From JAGLSB01 sp023135955 (GTDB lineage: Bacteria; Bacteroidota; Bacteroidia; Bacteroidales; GCA-2748055), in NCBI GenBank assembly GCA_030673645.1, contig DAOVIO010000210.1, positions 1 through 6,145 on the forward strand: 6,145 nt of DNA, given 5' to 3'. A model generated the notes under the pieces. It ran no database searches, was not told the origin of the DNA, and saw nothing but the letters and a program-made list of their open reading frames with translations. Below are positions 1 through 5,233 of this stretch, in pieces; position 1 is the stretch's first letter, and every line of letters starts with the position of its first letter. Made by a program: the position numbers and the translations under genes.

Positions 1-126
1 GCAACCCAAATTGAAATGGAACAAAAAATAAAACAAATGCAGAAAAGACATATTAAACGAAAAGCAGATATCGATTGGAATTACAATAAACAAAAATTGG
101 AACAATCAAAGAAATTAACTTCGTAA
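1..126 (+). CDS. 3' end of an unidentified gene (coiled-coil tail)
   Basis: Frame 1 is open from the window edge to a TAA at 124-126, giving the last 41 residues of a protein whose start lies outside. The visible tail is very rich in Lys, Gln and Glu and looks like a charged helix or coiled coil (QIEMEQKIKQMQKR is typical). This composition and the pattern Q-I-x-x-M/E-x-K-I-K resemble, from memory, the C-terminal helical tail of large SNF2-type helicases found in defence islands. That is only a weak inference, because 41 low-complexity residues cannot identify a family. The stop codon overlaps the 3' end of the minus-strand ORF at 115-423 by 12 bp, so the two genes converge tail to tail. The overlap suggests a rearrangement joined them. 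Confidence 0.5.
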   Translation, partial: ATQIEMEQKIKQMQKRHIKRKADIDWNYNKQKLEQSKKLTS

Positions 127-423
127 AGTAGAATTAATAAAAATTCCTAATACGAAACAATGAATAGCATGTGAAACGTGGTCACGCACCCAAGGTTCAA
201 GTTCTCTAATTCCTGCTTCAATCCTACCTAATTCACTAATATATTTATGAAGATCTTCTTTCCCATGCGAAGTCATTATATCTTGAATCAACTCGATTGA
301 TCTATCTCTTCTTTCATTTGAACCAGATTGTAATAATAAATATTCTTTTAATTCATGTTTACGACCTCCATATTTACCTATAAAGTCATAAATCTTTTCC
401 AGAATAGTGCTATTTATATTCAT
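115..423 (-). CDS. Hypothetical protein, probably C-terminally truncated
   Basis: A 102-residue ORF with an ATG start at 423. I do not recognise a named family. Residues 1-75 are charged and helical. Residues 78-97 hold the most family-like stretch, WVRDHVSHAIHCFVLGIFIN, with an R-D-H-x-x-H pattern followed by a hydrophobic helix. The protein then stops after only five more residues (STLRS). Ending right after a hydrophobic helix, and overlapping a convergent gene by 12 bp, suggests that the 3' part was lost and that this is the N-terminal fragment of a longer protein. The start lies 14 bp after the attC-like site at 437-503, which is the usual position for the first ORF of an integron cassette, and it has the same orientation as the alarmone synthetase upstream. 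No function is assigned. A complete short protein remains possible. Confidence 0.5.
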   Translation of the reverse strand: MNINSTILEKIYDFIGKYGGRKHELKEYLLLQSGSNERRDRSIELIQDIMTSHGKEDLHKYISELGRIEAGIRELEPWVRDHVSHAIHCFVLGIFINSTLRS

Positions 424-436
424 ATTTTCTCAAATT

Positions 437-503
437 ATTGCTAACGGCAGTTTATAGACAAACTGACATTCAGAGAATGAAGCATGTTGCAATTGTTAGC
501 AAT
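437..503 (-). repeat. attC-like integron recombination site
   Basis: The outer arms are perfect 9-bp complements: ATTGCTAAC at 437-445 and GTTAGCAAT at 495-503, ending in the AAC and GTT triplets that define attC core sites. Read on the minus strand the site runs GCTAACAATTGCA ... CTGCCGTTAGC, which matches the R''-L'' ... L'-R' layout of classical attC sites such as those of aadA cassettes (known: CTAACAATTC ... GCGTTAGAC). GCA (447-449) can pair with TGC (488-490) as the inner L boxes after an asymmetric spacer. A competing inner stem, CAGTTT (448-453) with AAACTG (460-465), may be the variable terminal structure. The length of 67 bp lies within the attC range. It sits 3' of the alarmone synthetase gene and just 5' of the next ORF, as in a cassette array. 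No integron integrase is in the window. Confidence 0.6.
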
Positions 504-599
504 CGTTATAGTATAAATATACTTAATTTTCAGGAAATATTTTCATTAGGGAGTTTAATGATGACTATGGATAATACACATTTTTGACTGTAAGTATTT

Positions 600-1340
600 T
601 TACATCTCTTCATCATCCCGAAAACCTTCTCTTTCCTTTTGAAGGAGTTTATCGTCAGCCATTCTCTGATAAACATTCCTAAATTTTATAAGAGTTTTAT
701 CCTCTTGGAAAAGTCTATTAGAAACATCCGATAGAAATTCTTCTAAATCTGGATTAGCAACTCCTAATTTCTTAGCTTTATAATGGAATTCGTGAGTAAT
801 ATCACCCCAAGCATCTTGAAGTTTTGTCCTAATTTGAATTTCACAAATCATCTTCTTTGGAATAATTACTATCTCCTTCCCTTTATCTCGCCGTACACTA
901 TCATAGGTGACTAAAGTTAACAAGTGCAAGCCTCTATATCCAGAAGGTTTAGGCTCTTTAATATAATCCTCAATCGACTTATCTGCTACTTCAAAATGAC
1001 TTGTATTATTTATATAATCTAACAAATTCGAAATATCGTCTAAAAACCAACTTGTTATTCTTGCTCCTACTAAATCTTTAACTATTTCAGTAGGATAATA
1101 AAATTGTGGCCAATTTTTATCTTCAAATTTCTTAATCAGACTTTTTAAGGTCTTTTTTCTTGCAGTTACGGTTAATGCTTCTTGAGGCAATTTATTTTGT
1201 ATGGTGTAAGCTAAGCAAATTTGTTTTAGTTTGATTTCAAGCAGACCTTTTATTTGCTCAACTTCATCTCCGTATCTTGAATAGAATTTAACTAACCTTT
1301 CCTTTAATTCATTTTCTGTCAATTTTTTATTTTGTTTCAT
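600..1340 (-). CDS. Stand-alone RelA/SpoT-type alarmone synthetase
   Basis: A 246-residue protein with a single RelA/SpoT nucleotidyltransferase domain and no HD hydrolase, TGS or ACT domain. The family transfers pyrophosphate from ATP to the 3' position of GTP/GDP ((p)ppGpp) or, in toxic members, to ATP or the tRNA CCA end. Visible motifs: TARKK (59-63) in the place of the ATP-contacting R-x-K; DLVGARI (89-95), the conserved metal-binding Asp segment; KPSGYRGLHL (131-140), the G-loop with the stacking Tyr; EIQIRT (167-172) with the catalytic Glu; and DAWGDITHEFHYK (176-188). All key residues are present, so the enzyme should be active. The longest frame begins at a GTG at 1370, but the ATG at 1340 (MKQNKKLTEN) gives a normal N-terminus and is preferred. 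The gene lies between a GTTAGC half site (35 bp upstream) and a full attC-like site downstream, so it looks cassette-borne. Whether it is a housekeeping-like small synthetase or a toxSAS toxin cannot be told from motifs alone. Confidence 0.88.
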   Translation of the reverse strand: MKQNKKLTENELKERLVKFYSRYGDEVEQIKGLLEIKLKQICLAYTIQNKLPQEALTVTARKKTLKSLIKKFEDKNWPQFYYPTEIVKDLVGARITSWFLDDISNLLDYINNTSHFEVADKSIEDYIKEPKPSGYRGLHLLTLVTYDSVRRDKGKEIVIIPKKMICEIQIRTKLQDAWGDITHEFHYKAKKLGVANPDLEEFLSDVSNRLFQEDKTLIKFRNVYQRMADDKLLQKEREGFRDDEEM

Positions 1341-1375
1341 AATTAATTGTTTATGTTCACACTTTAACACTTACA

Positions 1376-1381
1376 GCTAAC
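1376..1381 (-). other. Possible attC R' core (GTTAGC) before the synthetase gene
   Basis: On the minus strand GTTAGC occurs 35 bp upstream of the synthetase ATG, identical to the core of the attC-like site at 440-445 on the same strand. If it is the recombined end of a previous cassette, the cassette would run from 1381 to about 446 and hold exactly one gene plus its attC. Further upstream I can find only a weak partner: ATAAC (minus strand, about 1460-1464) and an inner 7-bp inverted repeat TCGATTC (1394-1400)/GAATCGA (1432-1438). The full site is therefore degenerate or absent. A six-base match alone is weak evidence; its position is what makes it notable. Confidence 0.3.
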
Positions 1382-1462
1382 TTGTTTAAATAGTCGATTC
1401 AAAATAAAACCATTAGAAACTTATGATTAAAGAATCGAACAATAATATATTCTAATATAGTT

Positions 1463-1514
1463 ATATTATTTCTTTTTCTTTTAGTAAAATCACTAAAAAT
1501 AGAAAAGATAATAT
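1463..1514. repeat. Imperfect AT-rich palindrome
   Basis: A long, nearly continuous stem-loop. The outer arms are ATATTAT (1463-1469) and ATAATAT (1508-1514), the inner arms TTTTAGT (1479-1485) and ACTAAAA (1492-1498), with a pyrimidine-rich left strand and purine-rich right strand between them and a 6-nt loop. It lies about 120 bp upstream of the alarmone synthetase start. It has no GC pairs to speak of, so it is not a typical terminator. It could be a regulatory structure, part of a degenerate recombination site, or a chance product of base composition. Confidence 0.35.
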
Positions 1515-1672
1515 ATAAATGAAGTCATTTAGTTATAAACTCATATTCCAAAATAAGACACTACAAAACCTTATTCAATAAAGTAAAGAATATTAAGTAT
1601 AGCCCCCTAAACGGATACCCTTCTAAAATGAGTTTCTCTAATAGTCTGAATATGTATTAACTACGCACATAA

Positions 1673-1695
1673 GTTCGAGTCCCTCCAGCTCCACA
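1673..1695 (+). other. Duplicated tmRNA 3' end: attachment-site scar
   Basis: The sequence GTTCGAGTCCCTCCAGCTCC followed by ACA reads exactly as the 3' end of an RNA with a tRNA-like domain: T-loop TTCGAGT (1674-1680), 3' T-stem strand CCCTC (1681-1685), acceptor strand CAGCTCC (1686-1692), discriminator A, then CA. The CCCTC-CAGCTCC combination is what I recall for Bacteroidetes tmRNA (ssrA); tRNA-Ala shares the acceptor strand and is the alternative. The 5' T-stem strand is absent (CATAAG precedes the loop) and there is no tmRNA body, so it is not a gene. Isolated 3' ends of this kind arise when a tyrosine-recombinase element integrates into ssrA and duplicates the core. From the orientation, the element would lie to the left, with intact ssrA and probably the integrase beyond the window, and older DNA to the right. 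Confidence 0.68.
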
Positions 1696-1846
1696 AAATG
1701 AAGATTTCGATCACCGTACTAAATGTTGTCTTTTCATTTTAGGACTCATAAGTATTATAATTTCTATGACTTAATGATTCTGACCTGCACTCCATGTTTT
1801 GGTGAGCGTGGCTATTAATAGGGGCAAAAAAGGGTAATTCAGTTTG

Positions 1847-2827
1847 TTATAGAATAGTCTTTATTGTCGTGATTAACTCTTCAAATTCAGGACTTTCCCC
1901 ATAAAACATATTCTCTTTCATTTCTTGATAATCGTCCTTATAACTTTTCAGGAAATCCCCTGTTGGTATAATATTTAAATCGCTCAATTGCAACTCTTCG
2001 TAATTTACCCCTTTTATAGGTGTGAAAACTGCTCTATGGGTACATATTGCTCTGAAAAGTTCTTCATCCTTTAGAGCTGATTTACCAAAATCTGTATTAT
2101 GTATTGCGTAAATATCGTAAAGATGACGAGACATCCTATGAGATCTAATTTTTTTCGCAGGTTTCTGAAACTCTTCATGCAGGAGAATCAACTTTTCCAG
2201 AAATGTCTTTTCTGGAATTATTGATCTCACTTCAAAAGATTCCTCAGCAAATGGTGAATCTCCAAAGTTGCTGTCGATAAATGAACTAATCTCTTTAACA
2301 CTAAAAGGTTCATTTAATGATCTTGCCCCAAGTTCAATTTTAACTCTATCGGGCAGATAGCTTTCTTCCCCAAAGACCGACTCATAATCGACAAAGATCT
2401 CCTCAGGATCTTGATCTGACACCTCTGTATTTGGTACACTTATATCATAGAGTCCAGAATCAATTCCATATTCATCTAATTTTGAGCTGAGAATACCTGG
2501 CATCACATTCAGAGAGAAATTATGTGATTTACGCCTTAGTTTCCTGATCTCACCTTTCGAAAGCATCCCTTCATACTTAAAGTAACTCCTGTCAATTGCC
2601 AGATCGATATCTTCAGAAAATCTTTCGATTAGATCATATACTTTACTTAGCGATGTACCACCTTTAAAAACAATGTTCTCGTTTAAATCGGAAGCAAAGA
2701 GCATACGTAATACTAAAGTTACCCATGCATCCTTTTCAATTGCAAATGGGGGTAATCCAGTTATTGCTCCTGCTTGTACAAACAACTCAATTTGCTGTTC
2801 TTTTTCTAATGATAGCCAGTTATTCAT
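1847..2827 (-). CDS. abiEii: AbiEii toxin, nucleotidyltransferase
   Basis: A 326-residue protein of the AbiEii/JHP933 nucleotidyltransferase family (DUF1814), the toxin of the AbiE abortive-infection system. Family members are polymerase-beta-fold enzymes; AbiEii binds GTP and is bacteriostatic, and the related MenT toxins add nucleotides to tRNA acceptor ends. Visible motifs: FKGGTSLSKVYDL (54-66), the G-S-type loop with its lysine; SEDIDL (71-76) with the two metal-binding Asp residues (73 and 75); KIELGAR (163-169), likely the third catalytic strand; EKTFLEKLILLHEE (206-219) and RMSRHLYDIY (231-240), the conserved C-terminal helical motifs. All are intact and the length is normal, so the toxin appears functional. 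It starts at ATG 2827, overlapping the end of abiEi by 8 bp, which fits translational coupling with the antitoxin made first. Confidence 0.9.
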   Translation of the reverse strand: MNNWLSLEKEQQIELFVQAGAITGLPPFAIEKDAWVTLVLRMLFASDLNENIVFKGGTSLSKVYDLIERFSEDIDLAIDRSYFKYEGMLSKGEIRKLRRKSHNFSLNVMPGILSSKLDEYGIDSGLYDISVPNTEVSDQDPEEIFVDYESVFGEESYLPDRVKIELGARSLNEPFSVKEISSFIDSNFGDSPFAEESFEVRSIIPEKTFLEKLILLHEEFQKPAKKIRSHRMSRHLYDIYAIHNTDFGKSALKDEELFRAICTHRAVFTPIKGVNYEELQLSDLNIIPTGDFLKSYKDDYQEMKENMFYGESPEFEELITTIKTIL

Positions 2828-3431
2828 TCTCGATTGCTCTTAAAATATTGAGTACGATTTTTTGAATCCAAACCGGAGCAAACTTAATGTTCTCCCTTAC
2901 GTTCTTTGATTCATCAGACTTTTCTATGATTGCTTGTATCTGCTTTAATTGATCAGTATCAATGTTTCCTTCACCCATTTCTTTTAATCCCTGTATGATT
3001 AACGATGTTAGATTATGATTTACAGCGAGATTCTTTGGACTTGTCTTTTTGAAAGTAATCTTTTGATTGCCAACCTGAATTTTTCTTGGTGATCCATCAG
3101 TCATATATACAACATTCATCGGTATCTGAGTTGTCAGCCCCAATCGATATTGGGCATATGATCCTGTAGGAATTATCCTTGCTTTATCTCTTTTTGCAAT
3201 TGCTTCGGCAATTTGCTCTGCAGAAGGTTTTAATACACCTAATAGTTCGCTCTCCTTTGGTTTATAATATATTCCACGACTTAAACGCATTATCTGCTCA
3301 CTATTATGGAATCTCTGAAGTGCTTTACGAGCATTTTCGTAATCAAATTTATCCAAGAAGTCATCAATAAATATCAGGCTACCTTTTGGCATGTGATTTA
3401 TCATTACCTCAACTTGTTTTGATACTGTCAT
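2820..3431 (-). CDS. abiEi: AbiEi-type antitoxin (DUF6088), transcriptional regulator
   Basis: A 203-residue protein, antitoxin and autorepressor partner of AbiEii. The N-terminal part (about 1-60, MTVSKQVEVMINHMPKGSLI onward) is the winged-helix module typical of this family, ending in the wing segment RLSRGIYYKPK (49-59). The central and C-terminal part carries the conserved GVLKPSAEQIAEAI, PTGSYAQYRLGLTTQIP, VVYMTDGSPRKI, ITFKKTSPKNL and FAPVWI blocks of DUF6088 proteins. The frame extends upstream to a TTG at 3491 and an ATG at 3473, but the ATG at 3431 is preferred: it gives the usual N-terminus, and residues added by the earlier starts merely translate the palindromic operator. It precedes and overlaps abiEii by 8 bp. 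Family knowledge says type IV AbiEi counteracts the toxin without a stable complex and represses its own operon. Confidence 0.87.
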   Translation of the reverse strand: MTVSKQVEVMINHMPKGSLIFIDDFLDKFDYENARKALQRFHNSEQIMRLSRGIYYKPKESELLGVLKPSAEQIAEAIAKRDKARIIPTGSYAQYRLGLTTQIPMNVVYMTDGSPRKIQVGNQKITFKKTSPKNLAVNHNLTSLIIQGLKEMGEGNIDTDQLKQIQAIIEKSDESKNVRENIKFAPVWIQKIVLNILRAIENE

Positions 3432-3443
3432 TTCAACTAAATT

Positions 3444-3472
3444 TGTCCCGAAAATAGTAAATATTCGGGACA
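3444..3472 (-). promoter_or_regulatory. Palindromic operator of the abiE operon
   Basis: A perfect 9-bp inverted repeat, TGTCCCGAA (3444-3452) and TTCGGGACA (3464-3472), separated by 11 bp. Its centre is about 27 bp upstream of the preferred abiEi start. The GC-rich arms stand out in AT-rich surroundings. AbiEi proteins are known to repress their operon by binding inverted repeats in the promoter, so this is the obvious candidate operator. The spacing of the arm centres is about two helical turns, which suits two winged-helix units on one DNA face. I could not fix a matching Bacteroidetes promoter box. Confidence 0.68.
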
Positions 3473-3513
3473 TATGCATTAGGTAATACAAACAAAATCA
3501 AGCAATCCGACAA

Positions 3514-3630
3514 CTACTTTATCATCCGATTCCTCATATCTTTCTCATGAAAATGCATATCCTTTCCAACAGGCTGGTCATCTGCCCATTTCTTCCATTT
3601 CCCTGATACCAATAACTGAACATATGGCAT
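3514..3630 (-). pseudogene. Possible gene fragment upstream of abiEi
   Basis: On the minus strand a frame of 38 codons ends at a TAG (3514-3516), 82 bp before the abiEi start and in the same direction. Its residues (for example GKWKKWADDQPVGKDMHFHE) have a natural protein-like composition, more so than the plus-strand reading of the same bases. It overlaps the point where IS21 similarity starts (about 3606), so it may be the 3' end of a gene cut by the insertion element or by its deletion. No family is recognised, and a chance open frame is quite possible. Confidence 0.22.
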
Positions 3631-3971
3631 CTACACATCGCTCTGTTACCGAATGGACGCCTCAGCGCTTCATTGATAATGCGGCGAAGATCGGTGAGTC
3701 GGTCAAGCAACTTGTGATAAATATCCTGGAGCGCAAACAGCATCCTGAGCAGGCATATAAGAGCTGCATGGGTGTGCTGTCCCTTGAGAAGAAGGTTGGT
3801 CGTGAAAGGTTAAACAATGCCTGTGAAAGAGCATTAGAGTTCAATTTACATAACTACAAGATCGTACAAAATATCCTTGAGAAAGGACTTGATCAGATCA
3901 ACCATAAGACAGAAAATGATGAAACCCTACCTGATCACTTCAATATCAGGGGTAAAAGATATTATCAATAA
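3606..3971 (+). pseudogene. istA: IS21-family transposase IstA, C-terminal remnant
   Basis: The plus-strand frame encodes a stretch matching the C-terminus of Bacteroidetes IstA transposases: ITEHMASTHRSVTEWTPQRF, then an A-x-x-I-G segment, HPEQAYKSCMGVLSLEKKVG, ERLNNACERALEF, NYKIVQNILEKGLDQI, and the terminal NIRGKRYYQ before a TAA. Full IstA is about 500 residues; only about 120 remain. The helix-turn-helix and DDE catalytic core are missing, so it cannot transpose. Convincing similarity begins at ITEHM (from about 3612). The frame stays open back to 3483, but that part does not look like IstA, so the break is near 3606. Base composition is more GC-rich than the heme genes nearby, fitting a foreign origin. 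An ATG at 3624 lies inside the remnant and is not a true start. Confidence 0.85.
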
Positions 3972-4059
3972 TAAAAACAGTTGGAAACAATGAAATATAA
4001 TCCGTAATTTTAATCAATAAGTTAGTCTTGAAAAGTTCTTTTAATATTATTTTTTTGAT

Positions 4060-4077
4060 TGCTCACTTTGATCCGGA
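4060..4077 (+). repeat. IS21 terminal-repeat-like site, copy 1
   Basis: TGCTCACTTTGATCCGGA. It matches the second copy at 4084-4101 in 13 of 18 positions, with identical TGCTCA, TTT and CGGA blocks. IS21 elements carry several such repeats at each end as transposase binding sites, and TGCTCA-x-TTT-type repeats ending in CGGA are familiar from Bacteroidetes IS21 ends. Confidence 0.55.
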
Positions 4078-4083
4078 GAGCAC

Positions 4084-4101
4084 TGCTCAGTTTACGTCGG
4101 A
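4084..4101 (+). repeat. IS21 terminal-repeat-like site, copy 2
   Basis: TGCTCAGTTTACGTCGGA, starting 24 bp after copy 1 in the same orientation. It is followed by ATTTGCA, a plausible element terminus (IS21 ends finish in CA). It marks the probable right end of the remnant. Confidence 0.55.
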
Positions 4102-4210
4102 ATTTGCATCCTTTATTTGATACCCTTCGTAATTTTTGGATCATTTAATAAAAAGTTAGCTATGAGTTAGTAATGTCTTTGAATATATTGACAAAAGATT
4201 ATAGAAGATT

Positions 4211-4227
4211 TATCTTTCAAAAAGATA
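4211..4227 (-). terminator. Hairpin directly after hemH, weak terminator candidate
   Basis: TATCTTT (4211-4217) and AAAGATA (4221-4227) form a perfect 7-bp stem with a 3-nt loop, one base beyond the hemH stop codon. The position suits transcript end or 3' protection. The stem has only one GC pair and no clear U-tract follows on the minus strand, so intrinsic termination is doubtful. Confidence 0.3.
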
Positions 4228-4228
4228 T

Positions 4229-5233
4229 TTATCTAAGAATAATAGACTGAAGAGCTTTGATCCAATCGTCATTATCATTTAAACTTTCGACTAATTGTAA
4301 ATGTACCCCCCCGTGCGCTTCAAATAACTGCTTATAATCAACGCTAATTTCTACAATTGTTTCAAGGCAATCAGTTACAAAAGAAGGGCTAACAACAAGT
4401 AGTTTTTTAACTCCTACTTTAGCTTTTTGTATTATAATCTCATCAGTAAAAGGACTTAACCAGTTTTTCGTAAATCGAGATTGAAAACAAACTGTATATT
4501 GATCCTCTGATAAACCAAGCCGTTCTACAAACAATTTTGTTGTTTGATAACAAGTTGCATGATAGCAATATTGATTTTGATCATTAACTTCTGTAGTACA
4601 ATTAAATTCTTCACAATCTGAATTATCGTGACTATTAAATACCTGTTTTAATGGTAAGCCATGATAACTAAATAAAATATGATCATAATTATTCTTAAGG
4701 TGAGTTTTGATATTTTCTGTAAAAGCACTTATAAATGCCTGATTGTCATAAAACTGATTTGCAATCGTTATTTTGGGAATAACATTCCATTTCCTAATTA
4801 ACTTTAATGAGTAATCGATTGCTGTTCCAGTAGTAGCAGATGAGTATTGTGGGAAAAGTGGCAAAACAATAATCTCGCTTAAATTATCCTTTCCCATATT
4901 ATCAACAGCAAGTTTTAACGAAGGATTACCATATCGCATTCCAAAATAAACATGAAAGTTATTACCTAACTGTTTTTGAAGTTTTTTCTTTAATTCAATT
5001 GAATAATGAAGTAAAGGAGACCCATTATTGGTCCATAATTTTTTATATTGTTTCCTTGATTTTGGCCCTCTAAACGGAACAATCAAGCCATTTACTAATA
5101 TCTTTCTTGCAACAAAAGGTAAATTAATTACTCTTTTATCGCCTAAAAACTGAGACAAGTACTTTTGTACTGAAAACAAACTAGTACTTTCTGGTGTACC
5201 AACATTGATTAATAACACACCCTTTTTGCTCAA
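4229..5233 (-). CDS. hemH: Ferrochelatase
   Basis: A 334-residue protein of normal length that inserts ferrous iron into the porphyrin ring, the final metal-insertion step of heme synthesis. Family signatures in order: KKGVLLINVGTP (3-14); GMRYGNPSL (98-106); LPLFPQYSSATTG (124-136); FSYHGLP (188-194) with the catalytic His191; QSRFTKNWLSPFTDE (251-265); and SPSFVTDCLETIVEI (282-296) with the conserved Glu291. Four cysteines (207, 212, 223, 228) cluster between the His motif and the C-terminal half, where Bacteroidetes homologues also have cysteines; whether they bind a cluster is not known from sequence. The start is a TTG at 5233. No ATG exists between it and the upstream in-frame stop at 5258, and the N-terminal motif needs this start. 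The TTG overlaps the stop of the preceding gene (TTGA), indicating coupled translation as the third visible gene of the heme operon. Confidence 0.95.
   Translation of the reverse strand: MSKKGVLLINVGTPESTSLFSVQKYLSQFLGDKRVINLPFVARKILVNGLIVPFRGPKSRKQYKKLWTNNGSPLLHYSIELKKKLQKQLGNNFHVYFGMRYGNPSLKLAVDNMGKDNLSEIIVLPLFPQYSSATTGTAIDYSLKLIRKWNVIPKITIANQFYDNQAFISAFTENIKTHLKNNYDHILFSYHGLPLKQVFNSHDNSDCEEFNCTTEVNDQNQYCYHATCYQTTKLFVERLGLSEDQYTVCFQSRFTKNWLSPFTDEIIIQKAKVGVKKLLVVSPSFVTDCLETIVEISVDYKQLFEAHGGVHLQLVESLNDNDDWIKALQSIILR

Larger units (their letters stand above)
1382..1846. other. Gene-free interval between synthetase and abiE operon
   Basis: About 465 bp without a credible gene on either strand. 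It is the upstream region of the alarmone synthetase on one side and the downstream region of abiEii on the other. It contains the AT-rich imperfect palindrome at 1463-1514 and the tmRNA-type 3' end at 1673-1695. An 8-bp inverted repeat, AAAATGAA (1695-1702)/TTCATTTT (1733-1740), follows the tmRNA-like end. No integrase gene or fragment is visible here, and the longest plausible ATG ORF (1519-1581, 20 codons) has no sign of being real. Confidence 0.6.
3606..4110 (+). mobile_element. Decayed IS21-family insertion sequence
   Basis: The remnant comprises the 3' end of istA and, about 90-130 bp after it, two terminal-repeat-like sites. The second gene, istB (the AAA+ helper ATPase that normally follows istA within a few bases), is missing: an ATG at 3990 leads to a stop after five codons. 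The element therefore suffered an internal deletion of istB and loss of its whole left part. The right boundary is placed just after the second repeat at about 4106-4110 by the TGCA-like end and is approximate. I could not identify a target duplication because the left end is gone. Confidence 0.65.

Noticed and set aside
1432..1440. Minus-strand GTTCGATTC resembling a second T-loop or attachment core
   Set aside because: Only nine bases match and no stem or acceptor strand follows; chance is likely, and the bases are also part of a local inverted repeat.
1519..1581. Short plus-strand ATG frame of 20 codons
   Set aside because: Too short, no homology, no coupling to any neighbour, in AT-rich DNA where such frames are common.
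1600..1695. A complete tmRNA or tRNA gene ending at 1695
   Set aside because: The bases before the T-loop (CATAAG) cannot pair with the 3' T-stem strand, no 5' acceptor strand complementary to CAGCTCC is found at a sensible distance, and no tag-reading frame or other arms are visible.
1695..1740. Inverted repeat AAAATGAA/TTCATTTT as a tmRNA terminator
   Set aside because: An 8-bp AT-rich stem with a 30-nt loop is too weak to call, although its place right after the tmRNA-like end is suggestive.
3179..3370. Plus-strand frame of 63 codons
   Set aside because: Lies antisense inside the well-supported abiEi gene and has no family features.
3534..3844. Two minus-strand frames of 60-69 codons
   Set aside because: Both are antisense to the istA remnant, whose plus-strand translation has clear family similarity.
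3990..4007. Start of istB after istA
   Set aside because: The ATG leads to a stop after five codons and nothing in the following 50 bp resembles the AAA+ IstB protein; the gene has been deleted.
1614..4128. Direct repeat GATACCCTTC at 1614-1623 and 4119-4128
   Set aside because: A single shared 10-mer is expected by chance in a window of this size, and the match does not extend on either side.
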